From JANQOH01 sp965214495 (GTDB lineage: Bacteria; Pseudomonadota; Alphaproteobacteria; UBA7887): 64,000 nucleotides of DNA. The translations under genes and the position numbers were made by a program. The DNA lies in contig OZ243958.1 of the NCBI GenBank assembly GCA_965214495.1, forward strand, positions 310,001 through 374,000, in the 5' to 3' direction. Below are positions 17,266 through 26,185 of the stretch, one piece after another (within the stretch, counting starts at the first letter, position 1; the number at the start of each line of letters is the position of its first letter). The notes below the pieces were generated by a model that was given only the letters and a program-made list of their open reading frames with translations, did not search any database and was not told where the DNA came from.

Positions 17266-17856
17266 ATGTTCGACCGGCGGCGGCTGCTGAAAACGGGCGC
17301 CGCCGCCGGGGCGCTGGCGTTGGCCGGGGGGCACACGCCCTACCGGCAATGGGCGGTGTATCGTCGCAAGCATCTGTTGATCGGCACCTGTCGCGCTGAC
17401 GCGCCGACCTATGCGCTCGGCAAGCGGATCGTCGCCGCGCTCGAAACCCGGTTGCCGGAAAGCCGGGCGCGGGTAACCCGGGCCCGGGACCAGCAGAGAC
17501 TGGCCAGTCTGATGACGACCGGGCAGCTCCCGATCGTGCTGTTTTCCAGCGATGACGCGATGCGGTTGCGCGACGGCGCGCCGCCGTTCGAGGCGTTCGG
17601 GCCGACCGCGCTCGCCGCGCTTTTCCGCTTCGCCGATCACTGGCTGATCTGCCGGCCCGACTTTCCCGACCGCCACGCCTGGCTGGTCGCCCGCGCGTTA
17701 TCGGCGTCGGTGGCGGAGTTCACCGACGCGACCCCGGCTGACGATACGGTGGCGCCCGTTCACCCCGGCGCGCGCGCCTTCGCCGATGGCGGGCCGGAAC
17801 CGGCGGCGGTCGCGGAGCTGCCGGTTCCGCTACCGCAGGATCACTCACACCGCTAA
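17266..17856 (+). CDS. Tat-exported protein resembling the TAXI solute-binding fold
   Basis: The 196-residue product starts with a twin-arginine-type leader (FDRRRLLKTGAAAGALALAGG). After it comes LLIGTCRADAPTYALGKRIVAALETRL, which resembles the first lobe of TAXI-type TRAP solute-binding proteins. At under 200 residues it is shorter than that family (about 320), and no TRAP permease lies nearby. The C-terminus is proline-rich and ends with histidines. Its gene lies immediately downstream of the exported amidase, so binding or sensing the amidase substrate or product is a possibility, not a conclusion. Confidence 0.6.
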   Translation: MFDRRRLLKTGAAAGALALAGGHTPYRQWAVYRRKHLLIGTCRADAPTYALGKRIVAALETRLPESRARVTRARDQQRLASLMTTGQLPIVLFSSDDAMRLRDGAPPFEAFGPTALAALFRFADHWLICRPDFPDRHAWLVARALSASVAEFTDATPADDTVAPVHPGARAFADGGPEPAAVAELPVPLPQDHSHR

Positions 17857-17984
17857 ACGGCGGCAGCGCAGTCTGTTGCGGTCGCGTCGGGGTCGGGACG
17901 CGTCGCGTTTTCTCGCCGCCCGACGCTGGGAGAAACGAAGGGCGCTCGGCGTGGCCAGACCGGTCGCCTGGAAAACCAGCGGCG

Positions 17985-19145
17985 TCAATCGAGCTGAATG
18001 ACCGGTGGCATCGCACCGGGAACGAGATCCGAACCGTCTCCTTCCGGCCCGTCGCCGTCTTCGCCCGGCAGGTCGATCAGCCTGTCGAGGCGCATTCCGA
18101 GCTGTTCCGCCTTGAAGTCCGCGATCTGGAACACCCAGTTCTCCGTGCGTGAAACGAGTTGTGCGAAGTCCGCTTCCACGTCGAACGGTTCTTCTTCCGT
18201 GGCGGCCTCGGTTTCGGCGTCTTCAGGCGCTTCCTCCGGCGCCGCGACCGCCTCGGAATCGTAAACCGTATCGATGCGCGCCCATGTCGCTTCGCCGCGC
18301 TTCTGCAAGGTGACCGTCACGGTCACGCCGTCGAAAGTCTCGAAGGTCGCGGTGGAATCGCCGGCGTCCTTCTCGGGGCCTTCCGACGCCGCGGCGACGT
18401 CGTCGAATCTGAGAAAGGCGAGCGCACGCCCGACATTGTCCAGCGTCAACGGGGAGCGCAGCGTCGCCCCCTCCGGCATGTTGGCGAGCGCGAAGGATTC
18501 GTCCTCCCGGGCCAGTTTGGCGAGTTCGAGCCGTTCGCCGTCGGCATGGACGATCGTCACCCGGCGCACGCGCTCGGCGTCGAGGCGCGTGACCAGGCTA
18601 TCGACCCAGGAGAGAGGGGTTTCGCCGAGATCGATCTCGCCGTGCGCGAGCCAGGTTTGCGCCTCGCCATCGCGGCGCACATAGACCTGGTCGGCGCCGC
18701 CGCGGCCAGCCTCCCCGACCATTAGCGCGGCAACCGGCGCATCGCCGTCGCCGAGCAGGCGCACCCATGTGCCGCCGCCCTCGTCGGCATCCGGTTCGGC
18801 GAGGCCCAGAGCCGCGTAGCGTTCCGGGTCGGCGGTCTTGGCTTCGATGAGACGCAGTTCCGCGAGATTGATGAGCGCCTTCTTCACCTTGTCGAAATCG
18901 GCCGGGAAATCGGCCAGCGTCGGCGCCACCCAGCGCGCGCCGTCGAAGCGCAACGCGAAGTCGGATTCGGAACCGGTCAGCGCGATCTGGCGCACGTCGT
19001 TGATTTGCGCCATCAGATCGGGCAGCGCGATCGAGTCCATGGCGACGCGTTCGGTCGCCGCCTGCCGTGACATCACCGCGGCGACGGCGCCGATGACGAC
19101 CAGCGCGGTGACCGCGGCCAGGCCGATAAGGGGTTTGCTTTTCAT
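17985..19145 (-). CDS. DUF4340 domain-containing membrane-anchored protein
   Basis: The 386-residue protein has one N-terminal membrane segment (LIGLAAVTALVVIGAVAAVM) and then an extracytoplasmic region. That region contains the DUF4340 repeats: WVAPTLADFPADFDKVKKALINLAELRLIE, the LGLAEP motif, and a tail with VSRTENWVFQIADFKAEQL. An acidic, alanine/glutamate-rich stretch at about residues 300-330 is low complexity. It is the last gene of the minus-strand unit with the GldA/GldF/GldG-like ABC genes, 45 bp after the GldG-like gene. DUF4340 proteins commonly occur in this neighbourhood; their biochemical function is unknown. Confidence 0.88.
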   Translation of the reverse strand: MKSKPLIGLAAVTALVVIGAVAAVMSRQAATERVAMDSIALPDLMAQINDVRQIALTGSESDFALRFDGARWVAPTLADFPADFDKVKKALINLAELRLIEAKTADPERYAALGLAEPDADEGGGTWVRLLGDGDAPVAALMVGEAGRGGADQVYVRRDGEAQTWLAHGEIDLGETPLSWVDSLVTRLDAERVRRVTIVHADGERLELAKLAREDESFALANMPEGATLRSPLTLDNVGRALAFLRFDDVAAASEGPEKDAGDSTATFETFDGVTVTVTLQKRGEATWARIDTVYDSEAVAAPEEAPEDAETEAATEEEPFDVEADFAQLVSRTENWVFQIADFKAEQLGMRLDRLIDLPGEDGDGPEGDGSDLVPGAMPPVIQLD

Positions 19146-19190
19146 GCTGTGGTCTCGTGTGGGGAGAGGCGTCGGATGGCGCGGTCCGCC

Positions 19191-21110
19191 TCAGGCGGCC
19201 GTTGCCAGGGCGAGCCGGCGTCGGCGCGCGCGCAGCAGCGCGACCGCCACACCGACCAGGGCGACGAGAACCGGAACGAGCGCGATATTGACGAATTTGA
19301 GGCTGGCCCCCAACCGCTCGATGTCCTGGCGCAAGGCGAGCTGCACTTCGCGGAGCTGCTCGCGAGTTGCCACGAGTCGTTCGCGGAACGCGACGATCGA
19401 CTGCTGTTGTTCGGGGGTCAGCACCGCCTGCGCGCCGTCGCCGCCGACCTGTAGTTCGGCGAGTTGCGCTTCCGTATCGCGTACCTGCGCCTGCAACTCC
19501 TGTTCGGTCTCGCGGAAGCGTTCCTCGGCCGCGCGCTCGAGCTCCTGGACAATGACGAACGGCCGATCCGACGTGCGCCGGCTCCGCAGGCCGATCAGGT
19601 CGCTCGAACCGGCATAGGTATCGAGCGCGTTGATCACGAAAGCGCCGTTGTCGGCGATCGGCACGACGACGTTCTCGCCGATGAAACTGCCGACCTGGAC
19701 CCAGAACCGGTCGGCCAGCAGGTCGGAATCGGCGACGAGCAACAGGTTGACCGGACCCTCCGATGCCGTCAGATGGCCCTCCGGCAGCGGTGCGTCTTCG
19801 TCTTCGGGCGGTGAACCGCCGGCAGCCTCCTCATCCGCGGGCGGGCCGTCCGGGAACGCCGTTTCGACCGCGCCGGAGACCCGCGCAGCGATCACGTAGC
19901 GCTCGCCGGTGGGGACGAAATCCGCCAGCAATTGCGCAGGATCGGGCATGAACTGCACATGCATGCGCTCGAAGAGCATCGCCTGGTCCGACGACCTGAT
20001 CAGCGGCGTGAACTCGGTCGTCGCGTCCTCCGCCGGACTCAACGCACCGGCCGTGGCGACGTTGATCGCACCGAGTTGAGCGGTCACGATCTGCTCGCGG
20101 TCGAAATTGTCGCCGCGCAGATCGAGCCAGGCGATGTAATCGACCGCTACGGGCCGTTCGCGCGATCCGCCGCGCACCTTGCGCGCGGAAAGGCGGTCGC
20201 CGACGATCATTCCCGGCGCGAGCTCCACCCCCCACGCCGCGAACAGGTCCGGCAGGCGCGAATTGTGCATCCTCATCGGGTTCTCGGGATCGGGAATCCC
20301 CGCCGCCGCCTCGGAGAACGGATCGACGAAGACCATCGCCTTGCCGCCGCCGAGCACGAACTGGTCGATCGCATAGCGGGTCCCGCCGGAAAGCTCCTTC
20401 GGGTGCACCACCAGCAGGACGTCGATATCGTCGGGAACCTCGGCGACCTCGGTGGTCAGGTTGCGCAGTTCGAACAGCTGACGGATCTGCGCCGCCACAG
20501 TCCAGGCCGGCAGGGCGCCGCGCTCCGGATCGAAACCGCCGTCGACCGGCAGGGTGGAAATCAACCCGACCACCGGGCGCTTCGGGTGCGCCAGCCGATA
20601 GAAGGCGCGCGTCAGGTCGTATTCGAGAAACGACTCGCGGGCGTCCTGAAAGAACGGAACGACTTCCAGATCGTCGGTCGTGTTGGTCGCCGCCATGCCG
20701 AAATAGAGCCGCTCGCCGTGCTGGTTCAGCGGCACGCCGCGCAGGCCCAGCCCCACCGCCTCGTCCTCCGCCGGCGAAAACGGCTCCGGATCGATGATAT
20801 GCAAAGTGATGGCGCCGCCCGATTGCGCCGCGTAGGTCTCCAGCAACTCGCGGACCCGTTGCGCGTATTGCCGGAAGCCCGGCAGGTCGCCGGCCAGCGA
20901 CTCGCTGAAGAAGAAACGCACGGTGACCGGTTCGCTCGCCGATTCGAGCATCGACCGGGTGCCGTCCGACAGCGTGTAGAGGCTGCCGGCGGTGAGATCC
21001 AACCGCGCCGTGCGGAACAGGGTCTGGCTCAACACGTTCAGCGCCAGAAACAACACCACCGCCAGCCCCACGATGGCCCAGGCCGACAGCTTGCGCTCAG
21101 CGAGAGTCAT
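19191..21110 (-). CDS. GldG-like ABC-associated membrane protein
   Basis: A 639-residue protein with an N-terminal membrane helix (AIVGLAVVLFLALNVLSQTLF), a long extracytoplasmic ABC_transp_aux/GldG-type domain starting at LTAGSLYTLSDGTRSML, and a C-terminal membrane helix followed by RARRRRLAL. A predicted coiled coil lies just before that helix (residues ~525-600, rich in Q, E and L, for example EQELQAQVRDTEAQLAEL). In Bacteroidetes GldG works with GldA and GldF in gliding; in proteobacteria the homologous system has no established substrate. It is 4 bp downstream of the permease gene. Confidence 0.88.
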   Translation of the reverse strand: MTLAERKLSAWAIVGLAVVLFLALNVLSQTLFRTARLDLTAGSLYTLSDGTRSMLESASEPVTVRFFFSESLAGDLPGFRQYAQRVRELLETYAAQSGGAITLHIIDPEPFSPAEDEAVGLGLRGVPLNQHGERLYFGMAATNTTDDLEVVPFFQDARESFLEYDLTRAFYRLAHPKRPVVGLISTLPVDGGFDPERGALPAWTVAAQIRQLFELRNLTTEVAEVPDDIDVLLVVHPKELSGGTRYAIDQFVLGGGKAMVFVDPFSEAAAGIPDPENPMRMHNSRLPDLFAAWGVELAPGMIVGDRLSARKVRGGSRERPVAVDYIAWLDLRGDNFDREQIVTAQLGAINVATAGALSPAEDATTEFTPLIRSSDQAMLFERMHVQFMPDPAQLLADFVPTGERYVIAARVSGAVETAFPDGPPADEEAAGGSPPEDEDAPLPEGHLTASEGPVNLLLVADSDLLADRFWVQVGSFIGENVVVPIADNGAFVINALDTYAGSSDLIGLRSRRTSDRPFVIVQELERAAEERFRETEQELQAQVRDTEAQLAELQVGGDGAQAVLTPEQQQSIVAFRERLVATREQLREVQLALRQDIERLGASLKFVNIALVPVLVALVGVAVALLRARRRRLALATAA

Positions 21111-21114
21111 GCGT

Positions 21115-21849
21115 TCAGGCTCCCTTGATGCGGCCGACCGCGATCATGTTGGCGAACAGCCACAGGACGATCAGCGAAACGAAATAGACGACGTGGCGGA
21201 GGTCGATCACACCGCGGGTCATGTCGGTGAAGTTCACCAGGAAACTGAACGACGCGATGGTATCGACCAGCGCTTGCGGCGCCCAGCCGGAGAAGAAGTT
21301 CACCACCAGAGGCAAGCCCGAAATGGTGAACAGGAAGCACACCACCACCGCGACGACGAAGGCGATGACCTGGTTCCTCGTCAGCGCCGACAGGCAGGCG
21401 GCGATGGCCAGCGAAGCGCCCGCGAGCAGCAGGCTGCCGAAGTAACCGGCGGCGATGACGCCGTTGTCGGGGTTGCCGAGATAGTTCACGGTGATCCAGA
21501 CCGGGAAGGTGAGCGCCAGGCCGATCGCCGTGAAGGCCCAGACCGCCAGGAACTTGCCGAGCACCGCATGGACGACGGAAACCGGCAGGGTCATCAGGAA
21601 CTCGATCGTGCCGCTGCGGCGCTCTTCCGCCCACAGCCGCATCCCCAGCGCCGGCACCAGAAACAGGTAGAGCCACGGGTGCCACGTGAAGAACGGTTGC
21701 AGGTCGGCCTGTCCGCGCTCGTAGAAATCGCCCAGGTGGAACGTGAAAATGCCGTTCAGGAACAGGAAGATCACGATGAAGACGTAAGCGACCGGCGTGG
21801 CGAAATAGCCCGCGAGCTCGCGCCTGAAAACGATCAGGGTCTTGTTCAT
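21115..21849 (-). CDS. ABC-2 type permease (GldF-like)
   Basis: The 244-residue integral membrane protein has about six hydrophobic segments, starting with YFATPVAYVFIVIFLFLNGIF and ending with YFVSLIVLWLFANMIAV. It has the ABC-2 features EERRSGTIEFLMTLPVS and FLAVWAF. It should form the membrane channel partner of the ATPase encoded 1 bp upstream and act together with the GldG-like protein. The ATG at 21849 is the only sensible start. Confidence 0.92.
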   Translation of the reverse strand: MNKTLIVFRRELAGYFATPVAYVFIVIFLFLNGIFTFHLGDFYERGQADLQPFFTWHPWLYLFLVPALGMRLWAEERRSGTIEFLMTLPVSVVHAVLGKFLAVWAFTAIGLALTFPVWITVNYLGNPDNGVIAAGYFGSLLLAGASLAIAACLSALTRNQVIAFVVAVVVCFLFTISGLPLVVNFFSGWAPQALVDTIASFSFLVNFTDMTRGVIDLRHVVYFVSLIVLWLFANMIAVGRIKGA

Positions 21850-21850
21850 G

Positions 21851-22831
21851 TCAGGCGCCCCTCCGCGTTCCGTGCGCCGCGTCGCGGCCGGTGGTGACCG
21901 AGCGGAACACGTCTTCGAGCCGACCGCTCTCGACGCCGAGCCGCTCGACCCGCCACGGCACGCTTTGCAGATGCGCGCTCACGACGTCGATCAGCGCCGC
22001 GCCGTCGGTGGGGAACAGCGTGTAGCGGGCGGCGCCGGCCCCCGCCGCTTCGACCTCGACTTCCGCAATGCCGGCCAGCGCCCGCAACGCGCGCTCCGCC
22101 TCCACGCTCGCAACCCCTCCGAGCGTGACCGTGACTGCGTTGTAGTAGCGCGACCGGCGCGCCAGTTCGTCGGGCGTGCCGTTGGCGACGATGCGCCCGC
22201 GGTCGATGATCACCGCGCGGCTGCACACCGCATCGACCTCTTCGAGGAGATGGGTCGAGATGATGATCGCCTTGTCGCGCGACAGTTCGCGGATCAGCGA
22301 CCGGACGTCGTGCTTCTGGTTCGGGTCGAGACCGTCGGTGGGCTCGTCGAGGATCAGCACGTCGGGGTCGTGCACCAGGGCAAGGGCGAGGCCGACGCGA
22401 CGCTTGAACCCTTTCGACAGGGTGTCGATCGACTGGCCGAGCACGGCGCGCAAGCCGAGGCGGTCGATCGCCCAGGCGACGCGCGCGCGCATTCGCGCGC
22501 CGCGAAGCCCGCGCGTTGCCGCAACGAAGTCCAGAAACCCTTCCGGGGTCATGTCGGCGTAGAGCGGCGCGCCCTCGGGCAGATAGCCGATGGCGTCTTT
22601 GGCGGCGATGTCGTCGGTGAGCACGTCGTGGCCGCACACCGACACCGTGCCGGAGTCCGGCTCCACGAACCCGGTGACGATGCGCATGGTCGTGGTCTTG
22701 CCCGCGCCGTTCGGCCCGAGGAACCCGAGCACCTCGCCGCGGCTGACGCTGAACGATACGCCGTCGACGGCCGTGAGCGCGCCGAAGCGTTTGCTTACCG
22801 CCTCGATCTCGATCAGTGGCGACACCCGCAC
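21851..22831 (-). CDS. ABC transporter ATP-binding protein (GldA-like)
   Basis: The 326-residue ATPase shows Walker A GPNGAGKTTTMRI (about 40-52), the Q-loop region, the signature LSKGFKRRVGLALAL, Walker B VLILDEPTDGLDPNQ and the switch histidine in STHLLEEV. A C-terminal ~100-residue extension after the ATPase core is typical for GldA/NatA-type partners of ABC-2 permeases. It is the first gene of the four-gene minus-strand unit. The 270 bp upstream, before the divergent HAD gene, contain no other gene. Confidence 0.94.
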   Translation of the reverse strand: MRVSPLIEIEAVSKRFGALTAVDGVSFSVSRGEVLGFLGPNGAGKTTTMRIVTGFVEPDSGTVSVCGHDVLTDDIAAKDAIGYLPEGAPLYADMTPEGFLDFVAATRGLRGARMRARVAWAIDRLGLRAVLGQSIDTLSKGFKRRVGLALALVHDPDVLILDEPTDGLDPNQKHDVRSLIRELSRDKAIIISTHLLEEVDAVCSRAVIIDRGRIVANGTPDELARRSRYYNAVTVTLGGVASVEAERALRALAGIAEVEVEAAGAGAARYTLFPTDGAALIDVVSAHLQSVPWRVERLGVESGRLEDVFRSVTTGRDAAHGTRRGA

Positions 22832-23100
22832 CCCTCCCTTCGGAAAAACCGCGCCGATAGTTAGGAAACTGCCGCCGTGCTTTCAAGCCCGAATCGGGAG
22901 AGGCGGGGGCGCGCTCGCACGGCGACTCCCGCACGCCCCCGGAAGACCGTCAGGCGGTCTCTCCGACTTGGCTGCTTCGAAACGGTCGCGGAGATCCTTG
23001 CCGGCGGCGCTCGCGATATCTCATAGTCACGGCCCCGCACGACCGAACGGAGCGCCGAACCGGCGATGCGCCAGCCTGCCCGGCCGGGAACGATCGAATC

Positions 23101-23732
23101 GTGAGCGCTGTTCGCGCCGTCCTGTGGGACTTCGGCGGCGTGATCCTGTCGAGCCCGTTCGCCGCGTTCGCGGCATACGAACGCGAGAACGGCCTGCCTC
23201 CCGGCCTGCTGCGCCGGATCAACGCCACCGACCCGGACGACAACGCATGGGCGAGGCTCGAGCGCGGCGAGATCGATATGGATGGTTTCTGCCCCCTTTT
23301 CGAGGCGGAGGCGGCCGGGTTCGGACACGCCGTGGACCCGCGCGCGGTCCTCCGCCTGATCGATGGCGACATCCGCCCCGCGATGGTGGCGGCGCTGCGT
23401 TGCGTGTCGGCGCGCTACAAGACCGCGTGCCTCACGAACAACATCCGGGGCGCCGTCCGTTCGGGGCCGCGCGCCGAAGCCGTGGCGGAAGTGATGGCGC
23501 TGTTCGACGCGGTTCTCGAATCGAGCGTGCTCGGGTCCGAAAGCCGGATCCGCGTTTCTACCTGATGGCCTGCGAACGCCTCGGCGTGGCGTGCGAGGAA
23601 ACCGTGTTTCTCGACGATCTGGGCGTCAATCTGAAGCCCGCGCGCTCCCTGGGCATACGCACCATCAAGGTCGCCGACCCCGACGCCGCGCTGGCCGAGC
23701 TCGAGGCGCATCTGGGGCATCCGGTCCGTTGA
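23101..23732 (+). pseudogene. HAD-IA family hydrolase with a frameshift
   Basis: From GTG 23101 the frame encodes a HAD N-terminus with the catalytic motif VLWDFGGVI (aspartate nucleophile) and the motif II region KTACLTNN. The frame ends at 23565. The rest of the protein, RKPDPRFYLMACERLG and then motif IV ETVFLDDLGVNLKPAR, continues in another frame to 23732. The break is at the GGG run at 23533-23535: adding one G would restore VLGVRKPDP. The downstream half is intact, so this is either a recent one-base deletion or a base-calling error. Intact relatives act on small phosphorylated metabolites or as epoxide-hydrolase-linked HADs. Confidence 0.85.
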
Positions 23733-23807
23733 GGCCGCGGCGCCGCCGGCTTGCTGCGCCATCGTGGCGCGCCTACTCTGCGGTCCGGCGAAGCGGACAG
23801 GTTCGGG

Positions 23808-24101
23808 ATGAAGGTAAGGATCTACCGGCCGACACAGACGGCGATGCAATCGGGGCGCGCGGGAATCCGCTGCTGGGTGTTGGAGCCGGAGGAGACGTCT
23901 GCAAGGGCGGTCGATAGGCTGATGGGGTGGACGGGGTCTTCCGATACCCGTCAACAGATCCGGCTTCGCTTTTCCAGTCGCGAGGCGGCGGTCGCTCATG
24001 CGCGGGCCAACGGCATGGACTACGAAGTGGTTCCCCCGCGCGAGCGGCGGCCGGTGCTCAGATCGTATGCCGACAATTTCCGCCATGATCGCCTCGATTG
24101 A
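23808..24101 (+). CDS. NADH dehydrogenase accessory subunit, NDUFS4/NDUFA4-type
   Basis: The 97-residue protein carries the ETC complex I conserved region: VRIYRPTQTAMQSG near the start, then WTGSSDTRQQIRLRF, AVAHARANGMDYEV and the terminal SYADNF. This is the bacterial counterpart of the mitochondrial 18-kDa accessory subunit, found mainly in alphaproteobacteria and mitochondria, and it associates with the peripheral arm. It is encoded away from any nuo operon and sits 4 bp before tRNA-Arg. ATG 23808 gives the usual start; the longer open frame upstream has no similarity. Confidence 0.92.
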   Translation: MKVRIYRPTQTAMQSGRAGIRCWVLEPEETSARAVDRLMGWTGSSDTRQQIRLRFSSREAAVAHARANGMDYEVVPPRERRPVLRSYADNFRHDRLD

Positions 24102-24105
24102 TCCC

Positions 24106-24182
24106 GCGCCCTTAGCTCAGCCGGATAGAGCGGCGGACTTCTAATCCGCAGGTCGGAGGTTCGAATCCTCCAGGGCGCGCCA
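24106..24182 (+). tRNA. tRNA-Arg (anticodon UCU)
   Basis: A complete cloverleaf with encoded CCA. Acceptor stem GCGCCCT (24106-24112) pairs with AGGGCGC (24172-24178), discriminator G and CCA end at 24182. The D arm contains AGCTCAG, the anticodon stem GCGGA/TCCGC (24133-24137 and 24145-24149) encloses loop CTTCTAA with anticodon TCT at 24140-24142, and the T arm has GGTTCGAATCC. It decodes AGA, a rare codon in this GC-rich genome. Confidence 0.97.
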
Positions 24183-24453
24183 AACCCTCAGCCGAACACC
24201 GCCCGATGCCGTTCGCGGGGCTCGTCCCGGTAATCCCGAAACCCGAGGTCGCGACGCGCGTCGGCCGGAGCGCAGCCATGGATCGGCGCTTCGACAACCG
24301 GCATTGCACGTCGAGGGTGGTCCGGCGGCGGCGGGCGGCGTCCGCGAACGCATCCGCCGCGACCCGGCAACCCTCGCCCGCCGAAACGCCCGGGGCGCGC
24401 GCGAAACTCGCGGCCCGCGCACCCCGGCGCGCAGCGAACGGTGGTCTCGACAG

Positions 24454-25566
24454 TTACATGTCGGTGTAGTCGTAAGCGCCGTCGCTCCATTCGTAGAACA
24501 CGTAGCCCGGCGCCAGGACGTCGCCGTTGCCGTCGAAGGTGAGGTCGCCCAGCACGGTGGAGAAGGTTCGCGTGCGCATCTGTTCGATCAGCGCGTCGAT
24601 ATCGGTGCTGCCCGCCGCCTCGGCGGCCTGGGCGAAGACCTGGATCGCGGCATAGGTATAGAGCACGTAGCCCTCCGGCTTGTAGCCCTGTTCGAGGAAC
24701 CGCGCGACCACCTCGGCGGCCGACTCGCTGCGCGCCGGGTCGGGCGAGAACGAGAACAGCGTGCCTTCGCCGGCCTCGCCGGTAATCGACCAGAACTCCT
24801 CGGTGACGAGGGCGTCGCCGGAGACCAGACGGGCGTCGAGACCCTGCGCATGTGCCTGACGGACGATCAGGCCGGCCTCGGTGTGATAACCGCCGAGATA
24901 GATCACATCGATTTCTTCGGCCTTCAGCTTGCTGACCAATGCCGAATAGTCTTTCTCGCCCGCGGTGTAGGCTTCGTAGAGCGCTTCTTCCACTCCCGCG
25001 GCGTTCAGGGTCTTCTTCGTCTCGTCGGCCAGGCCTTTGCCGTAGGCGGTCTTGTCGTGAAGGACGGCGATGCGCTGACCTTCGAAGACCCGCGCCAGGA
25101 ACGTGCCGGCGACAAGGCCCTGTTGATCGTCGCGTCCGCACGTGCGGAAGACATTGTCGAAACCCTGCTCGGTGAGCAGCGGGTTGGTCGAGGCGGGCGA
25201 AATCTGCAGGATGCCCTCCTCGTTATAGACTTCGGAAGCAGGGATCGAAGTACTCGAACAGAAATGGCCGGCGACGAAGGCGACGCCTTTGTTGACCATC
25301 TGGTTGGCGACCGCGACCGCCTGCTTCGCTTCGCAGGCGTCGTCGCCGATCTCGAGCACCAGTTGATCGCCCAGCACGCCGCCGGCGGCGTTGATGTCGG
25401 CCACCGCCATTTCGGCGCCGCGCACCATCTGTTCGCCGAAGACCGCGTATTGGCCGGTGACGGAGCCGGCGGTGCCGATCACCAGCTCGCCGGAGGATGC
25501 CGTGCCGGCGATACCGCTCGACAAGACAGCCGCGGCAGCAGCCGCGAGGGTTCGGTTTTTCACCAT
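24454..25566 (-). CDS. branched-chain amino acid-type ABC transporter substrate-binding protein
   Basis: The 370-residue periplasmic binding protein has a signal peptide (MVKNRTLAAAAAAVLSSGIAGTASS). Its mature sequence starts ELVIGTAGSVTGQYAVFGEQMVRGAEMAV, the LivJ/Peripla_BP_6 pattern. SSTSIPASEVYNEEGILQISPASTNP and RTCGRDDQQG are conserved ligand-binding regions in this family. No permease or ATPase genes adjoin it, so its transporter is encoded elsewhere or it acts as an orphan binding protein. Ligands of relatives include leucine, valine, amides and urea. The 270 bp between the tRNA and this gene hold no gene that I can support. Confidence 0.92.
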   Translation of the reverse strand: MVKNRTLAAAAAAVLSSGIAGTASSGELVIGTAGSVTGQYAVFGEQMVRGAEMAVADINAAGGVLGDQLVLEIGDDACEAKQAVAVANQMVNKGVAFVAGHFCSSTSIPASEVYNEEGILQISPASTNPLLTEQGFDNVFRTCGRDDQQGLVAGTFLARVFEGQRIAVLHDKTAYGKGLADETKKTLNAAGVEEALYEAYTAGEKDYSALVSKLKAEEIDVIYLGGYHTEAGLIVRQAHAQGLDARLVSGDALVTEEFWSITGEAGEGTLFSFSPDPARSESAAEVVARFLEQGYKPEGYVLYTYAAIQVFAQAAEAAGSTDIDALIEQMRTRTFSTVLGDLTFDGNGDVLAPGYVFYEWSDGAYDYTDM

Positions 25567-25696
25567 CGTTCTCGTGGACCTCTCTCGTGGACCTCGTGTG
25601 GGCAGGGGTCTATTGTTTTCCTTATATCGCGGTCGTTCCGGCGATTTCAACCCGCGCGTCGGGCCGGCGTTTCCGTCGAGCCGCTGCGGCGGCGAC

Positions 25697-26179
25697 TCAG
25701 GATGCGAGCCGGTTCTCCAGCTCCGCCGCTGCGCGGTCGATCAGCGCCCGGTCCGTGCCGGCGTCCAGTTCTGCCGCCAGCGCGCGCCCCGTCGCCGCGA
25801 TCACCGAATCGATTGCCGCGAGCCGAACCTCGGTGGCGGCGCGGGATTCCATGCGGGCGATCTCTTCCTGCGCCAGCCGCTTGCGCCGGGCGATCTGTTC
25901 GGATGCGCGGTTTTCGGCCTCCGTAGTCAGGCGCGCCGCCTCCTCGCGCGCCCCGGCGAGCACCGCTTCCGCCTCGCCGGCGGCCTCGCGCTGGCGGCGC
26001 TGGTAGGTGGCGAGCAGGTTCTGCGCCTCCTCGCGCAACCGCACCGCGCGGTCGAGTTCCTCGCGCACTGTCTGGGCGCGCGCGTCGAGTTTGCCGGTCA
26101 GGAACTGCCACAGCCTGCGGCCGAAAAGGACGAAGAACAGAACGAAGGCCACGCCGACCCAGAAGGATTCGTCGAACAT
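25697..26179 (-). CDS. atpF: ATP synthase F0 subunit b
   Basis: The 160-residue protein has an N-terminal membrane helix (FWVGVAFVLFFVLFGRRLW) and a long charged, alanine/glutamate/arginine-rich coiled coil forming the peripheral stalk. It is the last gene of the F0 operon, 6 bp after the related b' gene. The presence of distinct b and b' subunits is typical of alphaproteobacteria, cyanobacteria and chloroplasts. The F1 genes are not in the window, as is usual for alphaproteobacteria. Confidence 0.93.
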   Translation of the reverse strand: MFDESFWVGVAFVLFFVLFGRRLWQFLTGKLDARAQTVREELDRAVRLREEAQNLLATYQRRQREAAGEAEAVLAGAREEAARLTTEAENRASEQIARRKRLAQEEIARMESRAATEVRLAAIDSVIAATGRALAAELDAGTDRALIDRAAAELENRLAS

Positions 26180-26185
26180 CGGCGT

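Noticed and set aside
17857..17984. Bidirectional terminator between the Tat-signal gene and the DUF4340 gene
   Set aside because: The region is GC-rich, but I could not draw a stem with more than a few pairs followed by a T run in either direction.
24112..24309. Minus-strand frame antisense to the tRNA and its 3' flank
   Set aside because: It is the typical spurious translation produced by the reverse strand of a tRNA gene, without RBS or conservation.
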